From assembly GCF_017526105.1 (NCBI RefSeq), contig NZ_CP071839.1, positions 7,230,001 through 7,294,000 of the forward strand: a DNA stretch of 64,000 bases. The letters are read 5' to 3'. The notes beneath the pieces were generated by a model that was not told the origin of the DNA, did not search any database, and was given only the letters and a program-made list of their open reading frames with translations. This document shows positions 18,833 through 28,226 of the stretch, one piece after another (within the stretch, counting starts at the first letter, position 1; every line of letters starts with the position of its first letter). Position numbers and translations under genes: made by a program. Source of the DNA: Streptomyces cyanogenus (GTDB lineage Bacteria; Actinomycetota; Actinomycetes; Streptomycetales; Streptomycetaceae).

Positions 18833-20965
18833 ATGAGGTGTACGGGCGTGCACGGGGTGCGGTGGCGACGGATCGCCAGTCAGACAGGACGGAGCATCAC
18901 CGTCTGGGCGGTCTCCACGGTCACCATGCTGGCCCTCGCCGCACTCCTGCCCGACTTCCGGCTCCAGTCCCCGGACGGTGACAGCGCCACCCGCATCGCC
19001 GTCACCGCCGCCTGCGGCGCCGGAGCCTTCGGCATCCTCTCGGCCGTCGTCTGGCCCCTCCTGGTCCGCCTGTTCCTGCTCGTCCCGGCACTCGTCCTCG
19101 GCCTGCTGGTCTTCTTCCTCAACGGCTCCCTGCTGCTGCTCGCCCTGCGCGTCAACCCCTCCGGCCGCGCGGAGGCCGCCCCCGAGACCGCCGTCATCGT
19201 CGCCGCCGTGATGTCCGCCGTCGCCTCCGCCACCGGCGCGGCCCTCGCCGTCCGCGACGACGAGACCTACCGGCGCCGCCTGCACCGCCTCGCCACCCGC
19301 AGCCGCCGGGCCCGTCCGCCGTGCCCCACGGCGCCCGGGCTGGTCTGCGTGCAGCTGGACGGGGTCGGTCATGAGGTTCTCGTGGAAGCCGTGCGGAAGG
19401 GGCTGATGCCCACGGTGGGCCGTTGGCTGGCCGGCGGCGACGGTACCCGGCCGACGGACGGCACCACGCATCCGCCGGTCCACCGCGCCCAGCCCACCCA
19501 CCGCCTCACTGCCTGGCGCACCGACTGGTCCAGCCAGACCGGCGCCAGCCAGCTCGGCATCCTGCACGGCACCAGCTTCGACGTCCCGGCCTTCCGCTGG
19601 TACGAGAAGGACCGCGGTGAGGTGATGGTCTGCAACCGGCCGACGAGCGCCGCCGAACTGCAACGCCGCGCCACACTGCACACCGGTGACGGCGGACTGC
19701 TCACCGTCGACGGCGCCAGCCGCGGCAACCTCTTCAGCGGCGGCGCCGGCGAACAGGCCCTCGTGCTGTCGATCGCCATCCGCCGCCGTGGCCGGGCGAA
19801 CCGTTCCCGCGCCGGCTACTTCGCCTACTTCTCCGACCCCGCCAACGCCGTACGCACCGCCCTGTCCTTCCTCGCCGAGGTGGCCCGCGAGATCGGCCAG
19901 TCCACCCGCGCCCGCCTGCGCAGGCAGCGCCCGCGCGTCGGCCGGGGCGGCCTCTACCCGGTCGTGCGCGCCTTCGCCACCGTCGTCGAACGGGACGTCG
20001 TCGTCGCCGCGGTCATGGGCGACATGCTCGCCGGCCGCACCTGCGTCTACGCCGACCTCGTCGCCTACGACGAGGTCGCCCACCACTCCGGCCCGCACAG
20101 CCGCGACGCCGAGAAGGTCCTGCAGCGCCTCGACCGGTCCCTCGCCCTCCTCGAACGCGTCGCCGAACACGCCCCGCGCCCCTACCGCATCGTCGTCCTC
20201 TCCGACCACGGCCAGAGCCCCGGAGAAACTTTTCGCTCCCGCTACGGCCTCACTCTGGAAGACCTGGTCCGGGCCGGCTGCGGGCTGCCCGTCCCGCGCC
20301 GGGCGGAGCGCACCCGCAGCGGCGCCGAGGCCCGCGCCGCCGTCCGCGCCGCCCTGCGCCGGCCGGTGGAGGAGAAGGACGACCACCGCACCGACCGCCG
20401 CTCCGGGCCGATCGTGCTGGCCTCCGGCAACCTCGGCCTGATCTCCTTCCCGGACGTCCCGCACCGCATGACCAAGGAGGAGATCGACGCCCGCCACCCC
20501 GCCCTGCTCACCACCCTCGCCAACCACCCCGGCATCGGCTTCCTGCTGGTGCGCAGCGAGGAACACGGCGGCGTGGTGCTCGGCGCCCACGGCGCCGAGA
20601 TCCCGCTCGCCGGGCTGGACGACGACCCCGGCCCGCTGGCCCGCTTCGGCCCCGGCGCCGCCGACGCCGTCCGCCGCACCCACTCCTTCCCGCACACCGC
20701 CGACATCATGGTGAACTCCGCCTACGACCCCGCCGACGGCGAAGTCCTCGCCTTCGAGGAGCAGATCGGCTCCCACGGCGGCCTCGGCGGCGCCCAGTCC
20801 CGCCCGTTCCTGCTCTCCCCGCGTGAGCTGTCCGCCCCGGCCGCGGACGACGAGGAACTGGCCGGCGCCGAGCACATCCACCGCGTACTGCGCCGCTGGC
20901 TGGGCGAGTCGTCCGGATCCGGGGTGCCCCTCGCACGGGACGTGGAGGAGGAGCGGGCCGCCTGA
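18833..20965 (+). CDS. Phage-holin-4-like membrane domain fused to an alkaline-phosphatase-superfamily domain
   Basis: 710 residues. Four membrane helices lie in residues 20-140 (SITVWAVSTVTMLALAALLP, then three more), like holin family 4. From about residue 160 a type I phosphodiesterase/nucleotide pyrophosphatase-like domain follows: metal Asp in LVCVQLDGVGHEVL, nucleophile region DWSSQTGASQLGILHG, AYDEVAHHSGPHS, IVVLSDHGQSPGETF and a late GSHGGLGGAQSRPFLL. The probable job is hydrolysis of a phosphodiester or phosphonate substrate at the membrane. The same fusion occurs in other streptomycetes as far as I recall. The gene begins behind a G-rich leader (GGGGGAGGG). Confidence 0.82.
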   Translation: MRCTGVHGVRWRRIASQTGRSITVWAVSTVTMLALAALLPDFRLQSPDGDSATRIAVTAACGAGAFGILSAVVWPLLVRLFLLVPALVLGLLVFFLNGSLLLLALRVNPSGRAEAAPETAVIVAAVMSAVASATGAALAVRDDETYRRRLHRLATRSRRARPPCPTAPGLVCVQLDGVGHEVLVEAVRKGLMPTVGRWLAGGDGTRPTDGTTHPPVHRAQPTHRLTAWRTDWSSQTGASQLGILHGTSFDVPAFRWYEKDRGEVMVCNRPTSAAELQRRATLHTGDGGLLTVDGASRGNLFSGGAGEQALVLSIAIRRRGRANRSRAGYFAYFSDPANAVRTALSFLAEVAREIGQSTRARLRRQRPRVGRGGLYPVVRAFATVVERDVVVAAVMGDMLAGRTCVYADLVAYDEVAHHSGPHSRDAEKVLQRLDRSLALLERVAEHAPRPYRIVVLSDHGQSPGETFRSRYGLTLEDLVRAGCGLPVPRRAERTRSGAEARAAVRAALRRPVEEKDDHRTDRRSGPIVLASGNLGLISFPDVPHRMTKEEIDARHPALLTTLANHPGIGFLLVRSEEHGGVVLGAHGAEIPLAGLDDDPGPLARFGPGAADAVRRTHSFPHTADIMVNSAYDPADGEVLAFEEQIGSHGGLGGAQSRPFLLSPRELSAPAADDEELAGAEHIHRVLRRWLGESSGSGVPLARDVEEERAA

Positions 20966-21046
20966 AATTCGGCTGCGCCCGCACCACCCCGCCCCGCACA
21001 CTGTCCGAGTCGTACACGTCTCGAACAACCCCGAGGAAGCCCCGCT

Positions 21047-22108
21047 TTGCAGGCCGCCGTCACCGTCACCCCCGCCCGCGTCCCCGAACTCCTCCTCGGT
21101 CTCGCCACCGTCCGGCCCGTCTTCCTCTGGGGCGCCCCGGGGATCGGGAAGTCCTCCCTGGTGCGGGAGTTCGCCGCCTCGCTCGGTCTGGAGTGCGTGA
21201 GCCTGCTGGGCACCCAGCTCGCCCCCGAGGACCTGATCGGCGTGCCGCAGATCCGGGACGGGCGGTCGGTGTTCTGCCCGCCGGAGGCGATCGCGCGGGA
21301 CGAGCCGTACTGCCTGTTCCTGGACGAGCTGAACGCCGCCACCCCGGACGTGCAGAAGGCGTTCTACTCCCTGATCCTGGACCGCCGGATCGGGAACTAC
21401 GAGCTGCCGGAGGGGTCCATCGTCATCGGCGCCGGGAACCGCTCCACCGACAACGCCCTGGCCCGGCCGCTCGCCTCGGCCCTGGTGAACCGGCTCGCCC
21501 ACGTCCACCTGGAGGTCTCCGCCAGGGACTGGCTGACCTGGGCCGCGGACAACGGCATCCACCCGTGGATCGTGGACCACCTCACCGACCGGCCGGACCA
21601 CCTGTGGTCCAAGCCGCCCAAGACCGAGGAGCCGTTCTCCACGCCCCGTTCCTGGCACATGCTCTCCGACGCCCTGCACTCCTTCGGCCCGGACCTGGAC
21701 GAGCCGACCCTCGACGTCCTGGCGCACGGCACGCTCACCCCGGCGCACGCCACCGCCTTCTGCGGCTACGTCAAGGTCGTCCGCAGCCGGTACGGCATCG
21801 AGGCGATCCTCAAGGGCGACGCCCGCTGGCCGCACCGCGTCCAGGACCGCGACCTGCTGTACTACCTCGCCGAGTCCTTCCGTGGCCGCCTCGTGAAGGA
21901 ACTGCCCGTCAGCAAGGAACACATGTCGGAGAACGGCCGGCAGACCGCCTACCGTGCCAAGTCGCTGCTGGTGCAGCTCGCCGAGATCTCCGTCGAGGTC
22001 GCCCAGACCGTCATCGCCTCCGACGCCGACGGCAACCCGGTCCTGCCGTCGTGGTTCCTGGTCGAGGCCGCCCGCGACATGCCCCGACTGGTGGAGGCGC
22101 GGCGGTGA
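21047..22108 (+). CDS. MoxR-like AAA+ ATPase
   Basis: 353 residues with a TTG start (GAGGAAG 9 bp upstream). Walker A WGAPGIGKSSLV (about 28-39), Walker B CLFLDELNAATP (about 88-99), sensor-1-like IVIGAGNRSTDN, then RLAHVHLEV. This is the MoxR branch, whose members act with VWA proteins as chaperones that load metal ions or remodel complexes. The next gene, a VWA protein, overlaps by 4 bp (GTGA), the typical pairing. Confidence 0.9.
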   Translation: MQAAVTVTPARVPELLLGLATVRPVFLWGAPGIGKSSLVREFAASLGLECVSLLGTQLAPEDLIGVPQIRDGRSVFCPPEAIARDEPYCLFLDELNAATPDVQKAFYSLILDRRIGNYELPEGSIVIGAGNRSTDNALARPLASALVNRLAHVHLEVSARDWLTWAADNGIHPWIVDHLTDRPDHLWSKPPKTEEPFSTPRSWHMLSDALHSFGPDLDEPTLDVLAHGTLTPAHATAFCGYVKVVRSRYGIEAILKGDARWPHRVQDRDLLYYLAESFRGRLVKELPVSKEHMSENGRQTAYRAKSLLVQLAEISVEVAQTVIASDADGNPVLPSWFLVEAARDMPRLVEARR

Positions 22109-23898
22109 GCCGCGCCCGGCCGAAGAAGAGACGCGACCCGGCCGGCGAGGCGTTCGCCGAGGGGATGCGGCTGCTGCGCGCCAACCCGGCACTCGCCGCC
22201 GTCGAGTTCGACGTCTGCCGCACCGAGGACTGCGTCCTGGCCCCGCGCGAGGGCCTGCTCGTCACCGACTCCGACGGCACCGTGCACGCCCACCCCGACC
22301 GGCTCGCCGAACCAGCCGCCTGGGCGTGGGCGCTCGCGCACGCCGTACTCCACCTCGGCTTCGGACACCTCCCTGCCGCCAGGGGGGCGCGTGAGCAGCC
22401 CGACCGGTACGACCTCGCCGCCCGCTGCGTCGTCGTCGACCGCTTCCTGCTCGGCTTCCCCGTCGGCACCGCCCCCGAGGAAATCCCCGTGAGCTACCCC
22501 GACGGCGACGAGGAGCGGCTCGCCGCCCGCTGGCGCGCCCACGGCCTGCCGCCGGCCTACGAGCGCTGCGGCACCGCCGGCCCCGAACCCGACCAGGTGC
22601 TCACCGAATGGCTCCCCTGGCGGGGACCCGCCCCGGACCGCCAGCTGGCGTTCGCCACCGCCCTGACCCGCACGGTGTCCGCCGCGATGGACATGGCGGG
22701 CGGACGCCGGGACAGCCTCGACGGCGAACCGGCCGTACGCCGCCCCTGGGAGCAGGCCCTGAGCTGGTTCGTCTCCTCCTACCCGCTGCTCGGCGGCATC
22801 GCGGCCGGCATCACCCTGGTCGCCGACGCCGAACTCGCCCGCGCCCACGGCATCCAGATCGCCGCCGTCGACCCCGAGGCCGGCGAGATCTACGTCAACC
22901 CGCTGCGCACCTTCGAGGACGAGGAGTGGCGGTTCATCCTCGCCCACGAGATGCTGCACGCCGCCCTGCGCCACGGCGACCGCTGCGGCACCCGCGACCC
23001 CTACCTGTTCAACATCGCCTGCGACTACGTCATCAACGGCTGGCTGGTCGAGATGCAGGTCGGCACCATGCCCGAGGGACTGCTGCACGACCCGCGGCTG
23101 GCCGGCCTGTCCGCCGAGGAGGTCTACGACCGCATCGCCGGCGACCTGCGCCGGATGCGCCGCCTGGCCACCCTGCGCGGCAAGGGCGCCGGCGACGTAC
23201 TCGGCGGCCCGCTCCGCCCGGCCGGCGACTATGTCGACCTGGACGAGTTCTACCGCCGCGGCCTCACCCGCGGCCTCGACCTGCACCAGGCGCAGGAACG
23301 CGGGTTCCTGCCCGGCGGCCTGGTCGCGGAGATCCGTGCCCTCAGCCACCCGCCGTTGCCCTGGGACGCGCAACTGGCCCGCTGGTTCGACGAGTTCGTC
23401 CCGCGCCCGGAGCCCGTACGGTCCTTTGCCCGCCCCGCCCGCCGCCAGGCCTCCACCCCCGACATCCCGCGCGCGGGCCGCTACTTCCCGCCGGAGGAGA
23501 TCGCCCGCTGCACCTTCGGCGTGGTCCTCGACACCTCCGGTTCGATGAGTACCACGCTGCTCGGCAAGGCGCTCGGCGCGATCGCCTCCTACGCCGAGTC
23601 CCGCGACGTGCCGGCCGCCCGCGTGGTGTTCTGCGACGCCGCCCCGCACGACGCCGGCTACCTTCCGGTCACCGAGATCGCCGGCCGGGTGCGGGTGCAC
23701 GGGCGCGGCGGTACGGTCCTGCAGCCCGGCATCGACCTGCTGCTCCGGGCCGAGGACTTCCCGCCCGGCGCCCCGGTGCTGGTCATCACCGACGGCTGGT
23801 GCGACACGCTGCGGGTACGCAGGGAACACGCCTACCTGATCCCGCAGGGAGGTCACCTGCCGTTCACGCCGCGTGGGCCGGTCTTCAGAGTGCGATGA
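22105..23898 (+). CDS. VWA protein with DUF2201 putative metallopeptidase domain
   Basis: 597 residues, GTG start overlapping the ATPase stop. An N-terminal segment (about 30-130) contains AHAVLHLGFGH, a zincin-like helix lacking the catalytic Glu. A second zincin-like domain has ILAHEMLHAALRHGDR (HExxH, about residue 280) with IACDYVINGWL. The C-terminal VWA domain starts FGVVLDTSGSMSTTLLGKAL (MIDAS D-x-S-x-S, about residue 473) and has the later TDGWCDT. This is the DUF2201/VWA-like family and the natural partner of the MoxR ATPase. The substrate is unknown. Confidence 0.87.
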   Translation: MSRARPKKRRDPAGEAFAEGMRLLRANPALAAVEFDVCRTEDCVLAPREGLLVTDSDGTVHAHPDRLAEPAAWAWALAHAVLHLGFGHLPAARGAREQPDRYDLAARCVVVDRFLLGFPVGTAPEEIPVSYPDGDEERLAARWRAHGLPPAYERCGTAGPEPDQVLTEWLPWRGPAPDRQLAFATALTRTVSAAMDMAGGRRDSLDGEPAVRRPWEQALSWFVSSYPLLGGIAAGITLVADAELARAHGIQIAAVDPEAGEIYVNPLRTFEDEEWRFILAHEMLHAALRHGDRCGTRDPYLFNIACDYVINGWLVEMQVGTMPEGLLHDPRLAGLSAEEVYDRIAGDLRRMRRLATLRGKGAGDVLGGPLRPAGDYVDLDEFYRRGLTRGLDLHQAQERGFLPGGLVAEIRALSHPPLPWDAQLARWFDEFVPRPEPVRSFARPARRQASTPDIPRAGRYFPPEEIARCTFGVVLDTSGSMSTTLLGKALGAIASYAESRDVPAARVVFCDAAPHDAGYLPVTEIAGRVRVHGRGGTVLQPGIDLLLRAEDFPPGAPVLVITDGWCDTLRVRREHAYLIPQGGHLPFTPRGPVFRVR

Positions 23899-23965
23899 GC
23901 CCGGATGTGATCGGATAGGAACACCCGGGAACCCCGGAACCGCGACACTCGCGAAAGGAAGCATC

Positions 23966-24391
23966 GTGGCAACCACGCGCACCGCCCACACCGTCTGGGA
24001 AGGCAACCTGCTCGAAGGCAACGGAGTCGTCACCTTCGACTCCTCCGGCATCGGCGAGCAGCCGGTGTCGTGGCCCTCGCGCGCCGAGCAGGCGAACGGC
24101 AAGACCAGCCCCGAGGAGCTGATCGCCGCCGCCCACTCCAGCTGCTTCTCCATGGCCCTCTCGCACGGCCTGGCCGGCGCCGGCACCCCGCCCACCCGGC
24201 TGGAGACCAAGGCCGACGTCACCTTCCAGCCGGGCGAGGGCATCACCGGCATCCACCTCACCGTGCGCGGCGAGGTGCCGGGCCTGGACGCGGACGGCTT
24301 CCGTTCGGCGGCCGAGGACGCCAAGAAGAACTGCCCGGTCAGCCAGGCCCTGACCGGTACGACGATCACCCTGTCGGCCGAGCTGGCCTGA
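23966..24391 (+). CDS. OsmC/Ohr family peroxiredoxin
   Basis: 141 residues, GTG start (GAAAGGAAG upstream). It has the OsmC redox pair: the first Cys in ELIAAAHSSCFSMALSHGLA (about residue 60) and the second in AKKNCPVSQAL (about residue 126). The start RTAHTVWEGNLLEGNGVVTF is typical of the OsmC rather than Ohr branch. It reduces organic hydroperoxides in the cytoplasm. A hairpin follows the stop. Confidence 0.92.
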   Translation: MATTRTAHTVWEGNLLEGNGVVTFDSSGIGEQPVSWPSRAEQANGKTSPEELIAAAHSSCFSMALSHGLAGAGTPPTRLETKADVTFQPGEGITGIHLTVRGEVPGLDADGFRSAAEDAKKNCPVSQALTGTTITLSAELA

Positions 24392-24408
24392 CGCCCGTAC
24401 GTCCCCGG

Positions 24409-24440
24409 TTGCCGCGCCCCACCCCCCGGGGAGGCGCGGC
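24409..24440. terminator. Hairpin terminator between convergent genes
   Basis: 9-bp GC stem (24409-24417 with 24432-24440) 18 bp after the OsmC stop, downstream of both the OsmC gene and the convergent narJ. Confidence 0.65.
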
Positions 24441-24538
24441 ACCGCCCCACCCGTGGCGCCCCTCCGCCCCGCCGGTCCCGGCCGCGCGTTCCGGACGGCC
24501 GTGCTCGTCGTACCGGGAGCGCCACCCGGGAGGAACGG

Positions 24539-25033
24539 TCACGGGTGGTCGCCGGTGTGAGCGGTCGGCAGGGCGGCGCACACGGCATCCAGCACGCCCG
24601 CGTACGGTGTCCCGCAGTCGGTCAGCCGCACACGCAGCCCCTCCAGGCCGTCGCGGTGTTCCGTCAGCAGCGTGCTGTCCCCGGTCCGCGCCGTGAACTC
24701 CAGCACCGCCGGCAGGAAGTCCGGCAGCTCCCCGCCGCCGCACTCCAAGCCGTGCCGGCGGTAGACGTCCGCGAAGCGGGCCAGGCACATCCCGCGCCGC
24801 CGGGTGTCGCCGTCGTGCCAGCGGCTCAGGTACAGACTGCGCCGGCCCCCGAAGCCGAAGACCTGCGCATAGTGTGCGGCCAGTTCCTCCGGCGGGGTGA
24901 GGGCCGCGTGGTCGGTGAACGCCCGCAGCTGCGGAGCGGCCTCGCGCAGCAGCGGCAGCCGGGCGACGAGGTCCTCGTCCGGGTAGGTCAGGCAGAGGGC
25001 CGCCGCCTGGTAGAGCATCGCGTCCGAGGGCAT
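24539..25033 (-). CDS. narJ: NarJ-type nitrate reductase molybdenum-cofactor assembly chaperone
   Basis: 164 residues with a strong AAGGAGG before the ATG. It matches NarJ/TorD chaperones: LYQAAALCLTYPDEDLV near the start, HYAQVFGFGGRRSLYLSRW (the conserved Y-x-x-x-F-D-x-x-R-R-x-S-L-Y-L element, with Gly in place of Asp), and GGGELPDFLPAVLEF. NarJ binds the catalytic subunit NarG until cofactor insertion. No narG, narH or narI lies within the window, so this is an orphan copy, either a stand-alone chaperone or a relic. Confidence 0.85.
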   Translation of the reverse strand: MPSDAMLYQAAALCLTYPDEDLVARLPLLREAAPQLRAFTDHAALTPPEELAAHYAQVFGFGGRRSLYLSRWHDGDTRRRGMCLARFADVYRRHGLECGGGELPDFLPAVLEFTARTGDSTLLTEHRDGLEGLRVRLTDCGTPYAGVLDAVCAALPTAHTGDHP

Positions 25034-25190
25034 CGGGCCTCCTTCGCGTCGCGCGGTACGGGCATGCCGGTCACGTACGCCGCCTCGGTTCGCCCCCTAC
25101 TCAGAAGTTAGGGGCGGCCCCGGGAACCCACCCGTCCGCAGACCCGTACGGGTCATCCCCGACCGGGCGCGGGTCGCCCGGCAGGCCCGC

Positions 25191-26054
25191 TCAGAGTCCC
25201 TCGCGGTGCTCCCGCAGCAGCTTCCGGGTGCGCTGCGCGGACGCGGCCCGGGCCGTCATGTGGTCCAGCACCTCCAGGTGCGCGGCCACCTCCCGGCGCG
25301 AGTCCAGGTACAGGGCGCCGGTCAGGTACTCGGTGAACACCATGTCCGGCAGCTCCGGCTCGGCGAACCGGAACAGCGTGAACGGCGCGTACGTCCCCGG
25401 GTGCGGGCCCGCGGCGAACTCGGCGACCTGCAGGGTGACCCGGTCCCGTTCGGCGTACTCCAGCAGCCGGTCGAGCTGGTCCCGCAGCACCTCGGGCCGC
25501 ATGCTCACCGGGCGCCTGAGCACCGTCTCGTCCATGATGACCCACAGGTGGGGCGGATCGTCGCGCTCCAGCAGCCGCTGCCGTTCCATGCGCAGCGACA
25601 CATGCCGCTCGACCGCCTCCGGCGAGCTCTGCCCGATCGTCCCGGCCTCCAGCACCGCCCGCGCGTACTCCTCGGTCTGCAGCAGGCCGGGCACGAAGTG
25701 CGGCTCGTAGGAGCGGATGATCCGGGCGGCGCCCTCCAGGCTGACGTACAGGCTGAACCAGTCCGGCAGCACGTCGTGGAACCGCTGCCACCAGCCCGGC
25801 TGGTTCGCCTCCTCGGCCAGCCGCACGAACGCGCCGGCCTCCTCCTCGGCCACCCCGTAGGTGGCCAGCAGCACCTGCACGTAGGGGATCTTCAGCGCGA
25901 CCTCGGCCATCTCCATCCGCCGTACGGTCGCCGACGCCACCCTGAGCACCCGGGCGGCCTCCTCGCGGCTGAGCCCCGCCGCCTCCCGCAGCTCCTGCAA
26001 CCGTTTGCCGAGCACCACCTGGCCCACGGTGGGCGCAGCCCGCCGCTCACTCAC
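25191..26054 (-). CDS. XRE-family regulator with DUF5753 sensor domain
   Basis: 287 residues from the GTG at 26054; GGGGAGGG sits 7 bp before it, too close to the alternative GTG at 26060. N-terminal HTH: LGKRLQELREAAGLSREEAA and LRVASATVRRMEMAEVALKIP (about 15-55). The rest is DUF5753: IRSYEPHFVPGLLQTEEYARA and VIMDETVLRRPVS and GTYAPFTLFRFAEPELPDMVF. Such regulators are very common in Streptomyces, often paired with a small DUF397 protein, which I do not see here. Confidence 0.92.
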   Translation of the reverse strand: MSERRAAPTVGQVVLGKRLQELREAAGLSREEAARVLRVASATVRRMEMAEVALKIPYVQVLLATYGVAEEEAGAFVRLAEEANQPGWWQRFHDVLPDWFSLYVSLEGAARIIRSYEPHFVPGLLQTEEYARAVLEAGTIGQSSPEAVERHVSLRMERQRLLERDDPPHLWVIMDETVLRRPVSMRPEVLRDQLDRLLEYAERDRVTLQVAEFAAGPHPGTYAPFTLFRFAEPELPDMVFTEYLTGALYLDSRREVAAHLEVLDHMTARAASAQRTRKLLREHREGL

Positions 26055-26156
26055 GCCCACGCCCTCCCCTGTGCGCCGACCGAAGCGGGGAGCAGTCTGT
26101 CACGTGTCGCCGTCTCGCACACGTGCCCGAGGCAACGAATCGATCCCGATGCGGGC

Positions 26157-26981
26157 TCAACCGGCCAGGGTGTGCAGGTACTTGGCGGTGGCCGGGTCCG
26201 CCGGCAGGAACGTCTCGATGGCGAGTTCGGCGACGGTGACGTCCATCGGCGTGTTGAACGTGGAGATCGAGGACACGAACGACAGGGTCCGGCCGGCGTG
26301 CTCGATGTGCAGCGGCAGCGCGAAGTACGGTACGGACCCGGCCGGTTCGGTGTCCGGCTGGTCCTCGGGCACCGGATAGGCCGCGACCTCCTCGTACAGG
26401 GCGCGGAGCCGGTCCGAGCGGTGCAGGGCGATCTCCCGCTCCATCTGGGCCAGCAGATGCCCGCGCCACTCCCGCAGGTTGCGGATGCGCGGCGCCAGCC
26501 CCTCCGGGTGCAGGGTCAGCCGCATCGCGTTCGGCGCCGGGGCCGTCAGCTCCTCGGGAACGCCCTCCAGCAGCATGGCGATGCCCCGGTTCGCGGCGAC
26601 GACCGTGTACCCGGCGTCGACCACCAGCGCGGGATACGGCTCGTATCCCCGGATGAGCCGCTCGATGCCGTCGCGCAGCGCGTCCAGCGCCGGGTCGGCC
26701 AGCGGGGTCTCCGGATAGCGCGGGGCGTAACCGGCCGCCAGCAGCAGGGCGTTGCGCTCCCGCACCGGCACCTGGAGCTGTTCGGCGAGCCGCAGCACCA
26801 TCTCCTCGCTCGGCCGGGACCGGCCGGTCTCCACGAAACTGATGTGCCGGGCGGAGGAGTCGGCGCGCAGCGCCAGTTCCAGCTGTGAGATCCGGCGCCG
26901 CTCCCGCCAGGCGCGCAGCAGCGGGCCGACACCCTTGCCGGTGACGGCGGACACGGTGGGAGCGGACGCGGCAAGAGGCAT
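26157..26981 (-). CDS. XRE-family regulator with MmyB-like ligand domain
   Basis: 274 residues from ATG 26981. HTH: LLRAWRERRRISQLELALRA and SARHISFVETGRSRPSEEMV (about 20-62). The C-terminal domain is MmyB-like: LRDGIERLIRGYEPYPALVV, DAGYTVVAANRGIAMLLEG, and HPEGLAPRIRNLREWRGHLL. MmyB-type domains have a PAS-like fold proposed to bind fatty acids. The gene is divergent from the pterin dehydratase gene 157 bp away and could regulate it; no operator was identified. Confidence 0.9.
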   Translation of the reverse strand: MPLAASAPTVSAVTGKGVGPLLRAWRERRRISQLELALRADSSARHISFVETGRSRPSEEMVLRLAEQLQVPVRERNALLLAAGYAPRYPETPLADPALDALRDGIERLIRGYEPYPALVVDAGYTVVAANRGIAMLLEGVPEELTAPAPNAMRLTLHPEGLAPRIRNLREWRGHLLAQMEREIALHRSDRLRALYEEVAAYPVPEDQPDTEPAGSVPYFALPLHIEHAGRTLSFVSSISTFNTPMDVTVAELAIETFLPADPATAKYLHTLAG

Positions 26982-27138
26982 ACCGCCGACCCTAGTCGAG
27001 GCCGGCCCGCCGCAACGAGCCCGGGCTCCCGCACCGCACGGGGCACGCGTCGCTGCCCCGCCCGCGGCGCCGACGTGGCAGGCTGAACCGTGACCGCCCC
27101 TCCCCGCACGGGGACAAGCACCGAAGGGAGCCCCGGCC

Positions 27139-27444
27139 ATGGCCGTCGAACCGCTGTCGCAGAAGGAGATCGAGGACCGGCTGGCCGAACTGCCCGGCTG
27201 GTCGGTCGACGGCGACCGCCTCACCCGCTCCTACCGGCTCGGCTCGCACTTCGCGGCGGCCGCGCTGGTCGTGCACATCGCCGGCATCCAGGACGAGCTG
27301 GACCACCACTCCGACCTCACCCTCGGCTACAACACCGTATCCCTGAGCGTGAACACGCACAGCGCGGGCGGCGCCGTCACCGGGAAGGACTTCGCTCTCG
27401 CCCGCAGGGTGGAGGACATCGCCCCAGGCCACGGGGCACACTGA
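27139..27444 (+). CDS. 4a-hydroxytetrahydrobiopterin dehydratase (pterin carbinolamine dehydratase)
   Basis: 101 residues. The PCD/DCoH signature is present: LAELPGWSVDGDRLTRSY at the start and HIAGIQDELDHHSDLTLGYN with the catalytic His-His-Asp triad region, then VSLSVNTHSAGGAVT. It recycles the pterin cofactor of aromatic amino acid hydroxylases; no such hydroxylase is in the window. AAGGGAG precedes the ATG. Confidence 0.9.
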   Translation: MAVEPLSQKEIEDRLAELPGWSVDGDRLTRSYRLGSHFAAAALVVHIAGIQDELDHHSDLTLGYNTVSLSVNTHSAGGAVTGKDFALARRVEDIAPGHGAH

Positions 27445-27449
27445 GCGAT

Positions 27450-28226
27450 GTGCTCGATTACGAGAAGGAAGCCGGCGACTACGACGCCTTACGCGGCGGC
27501 GAGGCCCGCGCCCACGAGGCCGCACACGCCGTCCTCGGCCTGATACCGGAGCGGCCGGGCCGCCTCCTCGACGTCGCCTGCGGCACCGGGATCGTCACCC
27601 GGCGGCTCGCCGCCGCGCGCCCCGGGCTGCGGGTGACCGGCGCGGACCTCACCCCCGCCATGGTCCGCATGGCCGCGGCCCGGCTGCCCGGCGCGATCGT
27701 CCGGGCCGACAGCCGCCGGCTGCCCTTCCCCGCCGGCTCCTTCGACGCGGTCACCAGCATCTGGCTGCTGCACCTGCTCGCGGACCCCGAGGACGTCCGC
27801 GCCGTGGTCGCCGAGTGCGCCCGGGTGCTGCGTCCCGGCGGGACGTACGTCACGACGGTCGACAAGGCCGCCGCGCACGACGTCGGCAGCGACATCGACG
27901 CCGTCCTCGCGGCCCGTCCGCGCCACCCGGCCGCCGACGCCGCCGGCACCGTCACCGCGCACGCCGTCCGGTCCGGACTGCGGCCCGCCGGCCACGGCGC
28001 CTTCCGCGGCACCGGACAGGGCCGCAGCCCCCGCACCACCATCGCCGACCTGCGCCGCGGCTGGTTCACGGCGCTGCCGCCGGGCGAGCCGCGCACCGAG
28101 GAGTTCGCCGCACGCCTGGCCGCACTCCCCGGCCAGGACCGTCGGCGTCCCGACCCCCGGTTCAGCGTCCGCGCCTTCCGCAAACCGGCGGCCGCCGACG
28201 AGTCCGGCGGCTTGCGCACCGGCTAG
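27450..28226 (+). CDS. Class I SAM-dependent methyltransferase
   Basis: 258 residues from GTG 27450 (LDYEKEAGDYDALRGGEA), 5 bp behind the dehydratase, so probably co-transcribed. SAM motif I LLDVACGTGIVTRRLA (about 41-56), motif II VTGADLTPAMV, IVRADSRRLPFPAGSFDAV, and VLRPGGTYVTTVD: a Methyltransf_11 domain. The C-terminal 100 residues carry an Arg-rich segment. Substrate unknown. Confidence 0.85.
   Translation: MLDYEKEAGDYDALRGGEARAHEAAHAVLGLIPERPGRLLDVACGTGIVTRRLAAARPGLRVTGADLTPAMVRMAAARLPGAIVRADSRRLPFPAGSFDAVTSIWLLHLLADPEDVRAVVAECARVLRPGGTYVTTVDKAAAHDVGSDIDAVLAARPRHPAADAAGTVTAHAVRSGLRPAGHGAFRGTGQGRSPRTTIADLRRGWFTALPPGEPRTEEFAARLAALPGQDRRRPDPRFSVRAFRKPAAADESGGLRTG

Noticed and set aside
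18602-22192. 1196-codon open frame on the minus strand
   Set aside because: It lies antisense to the phosphodiesterase and MoxR genes, is rich in Gly/Val/Gln shadows of GC-rich codons and shows no domain.
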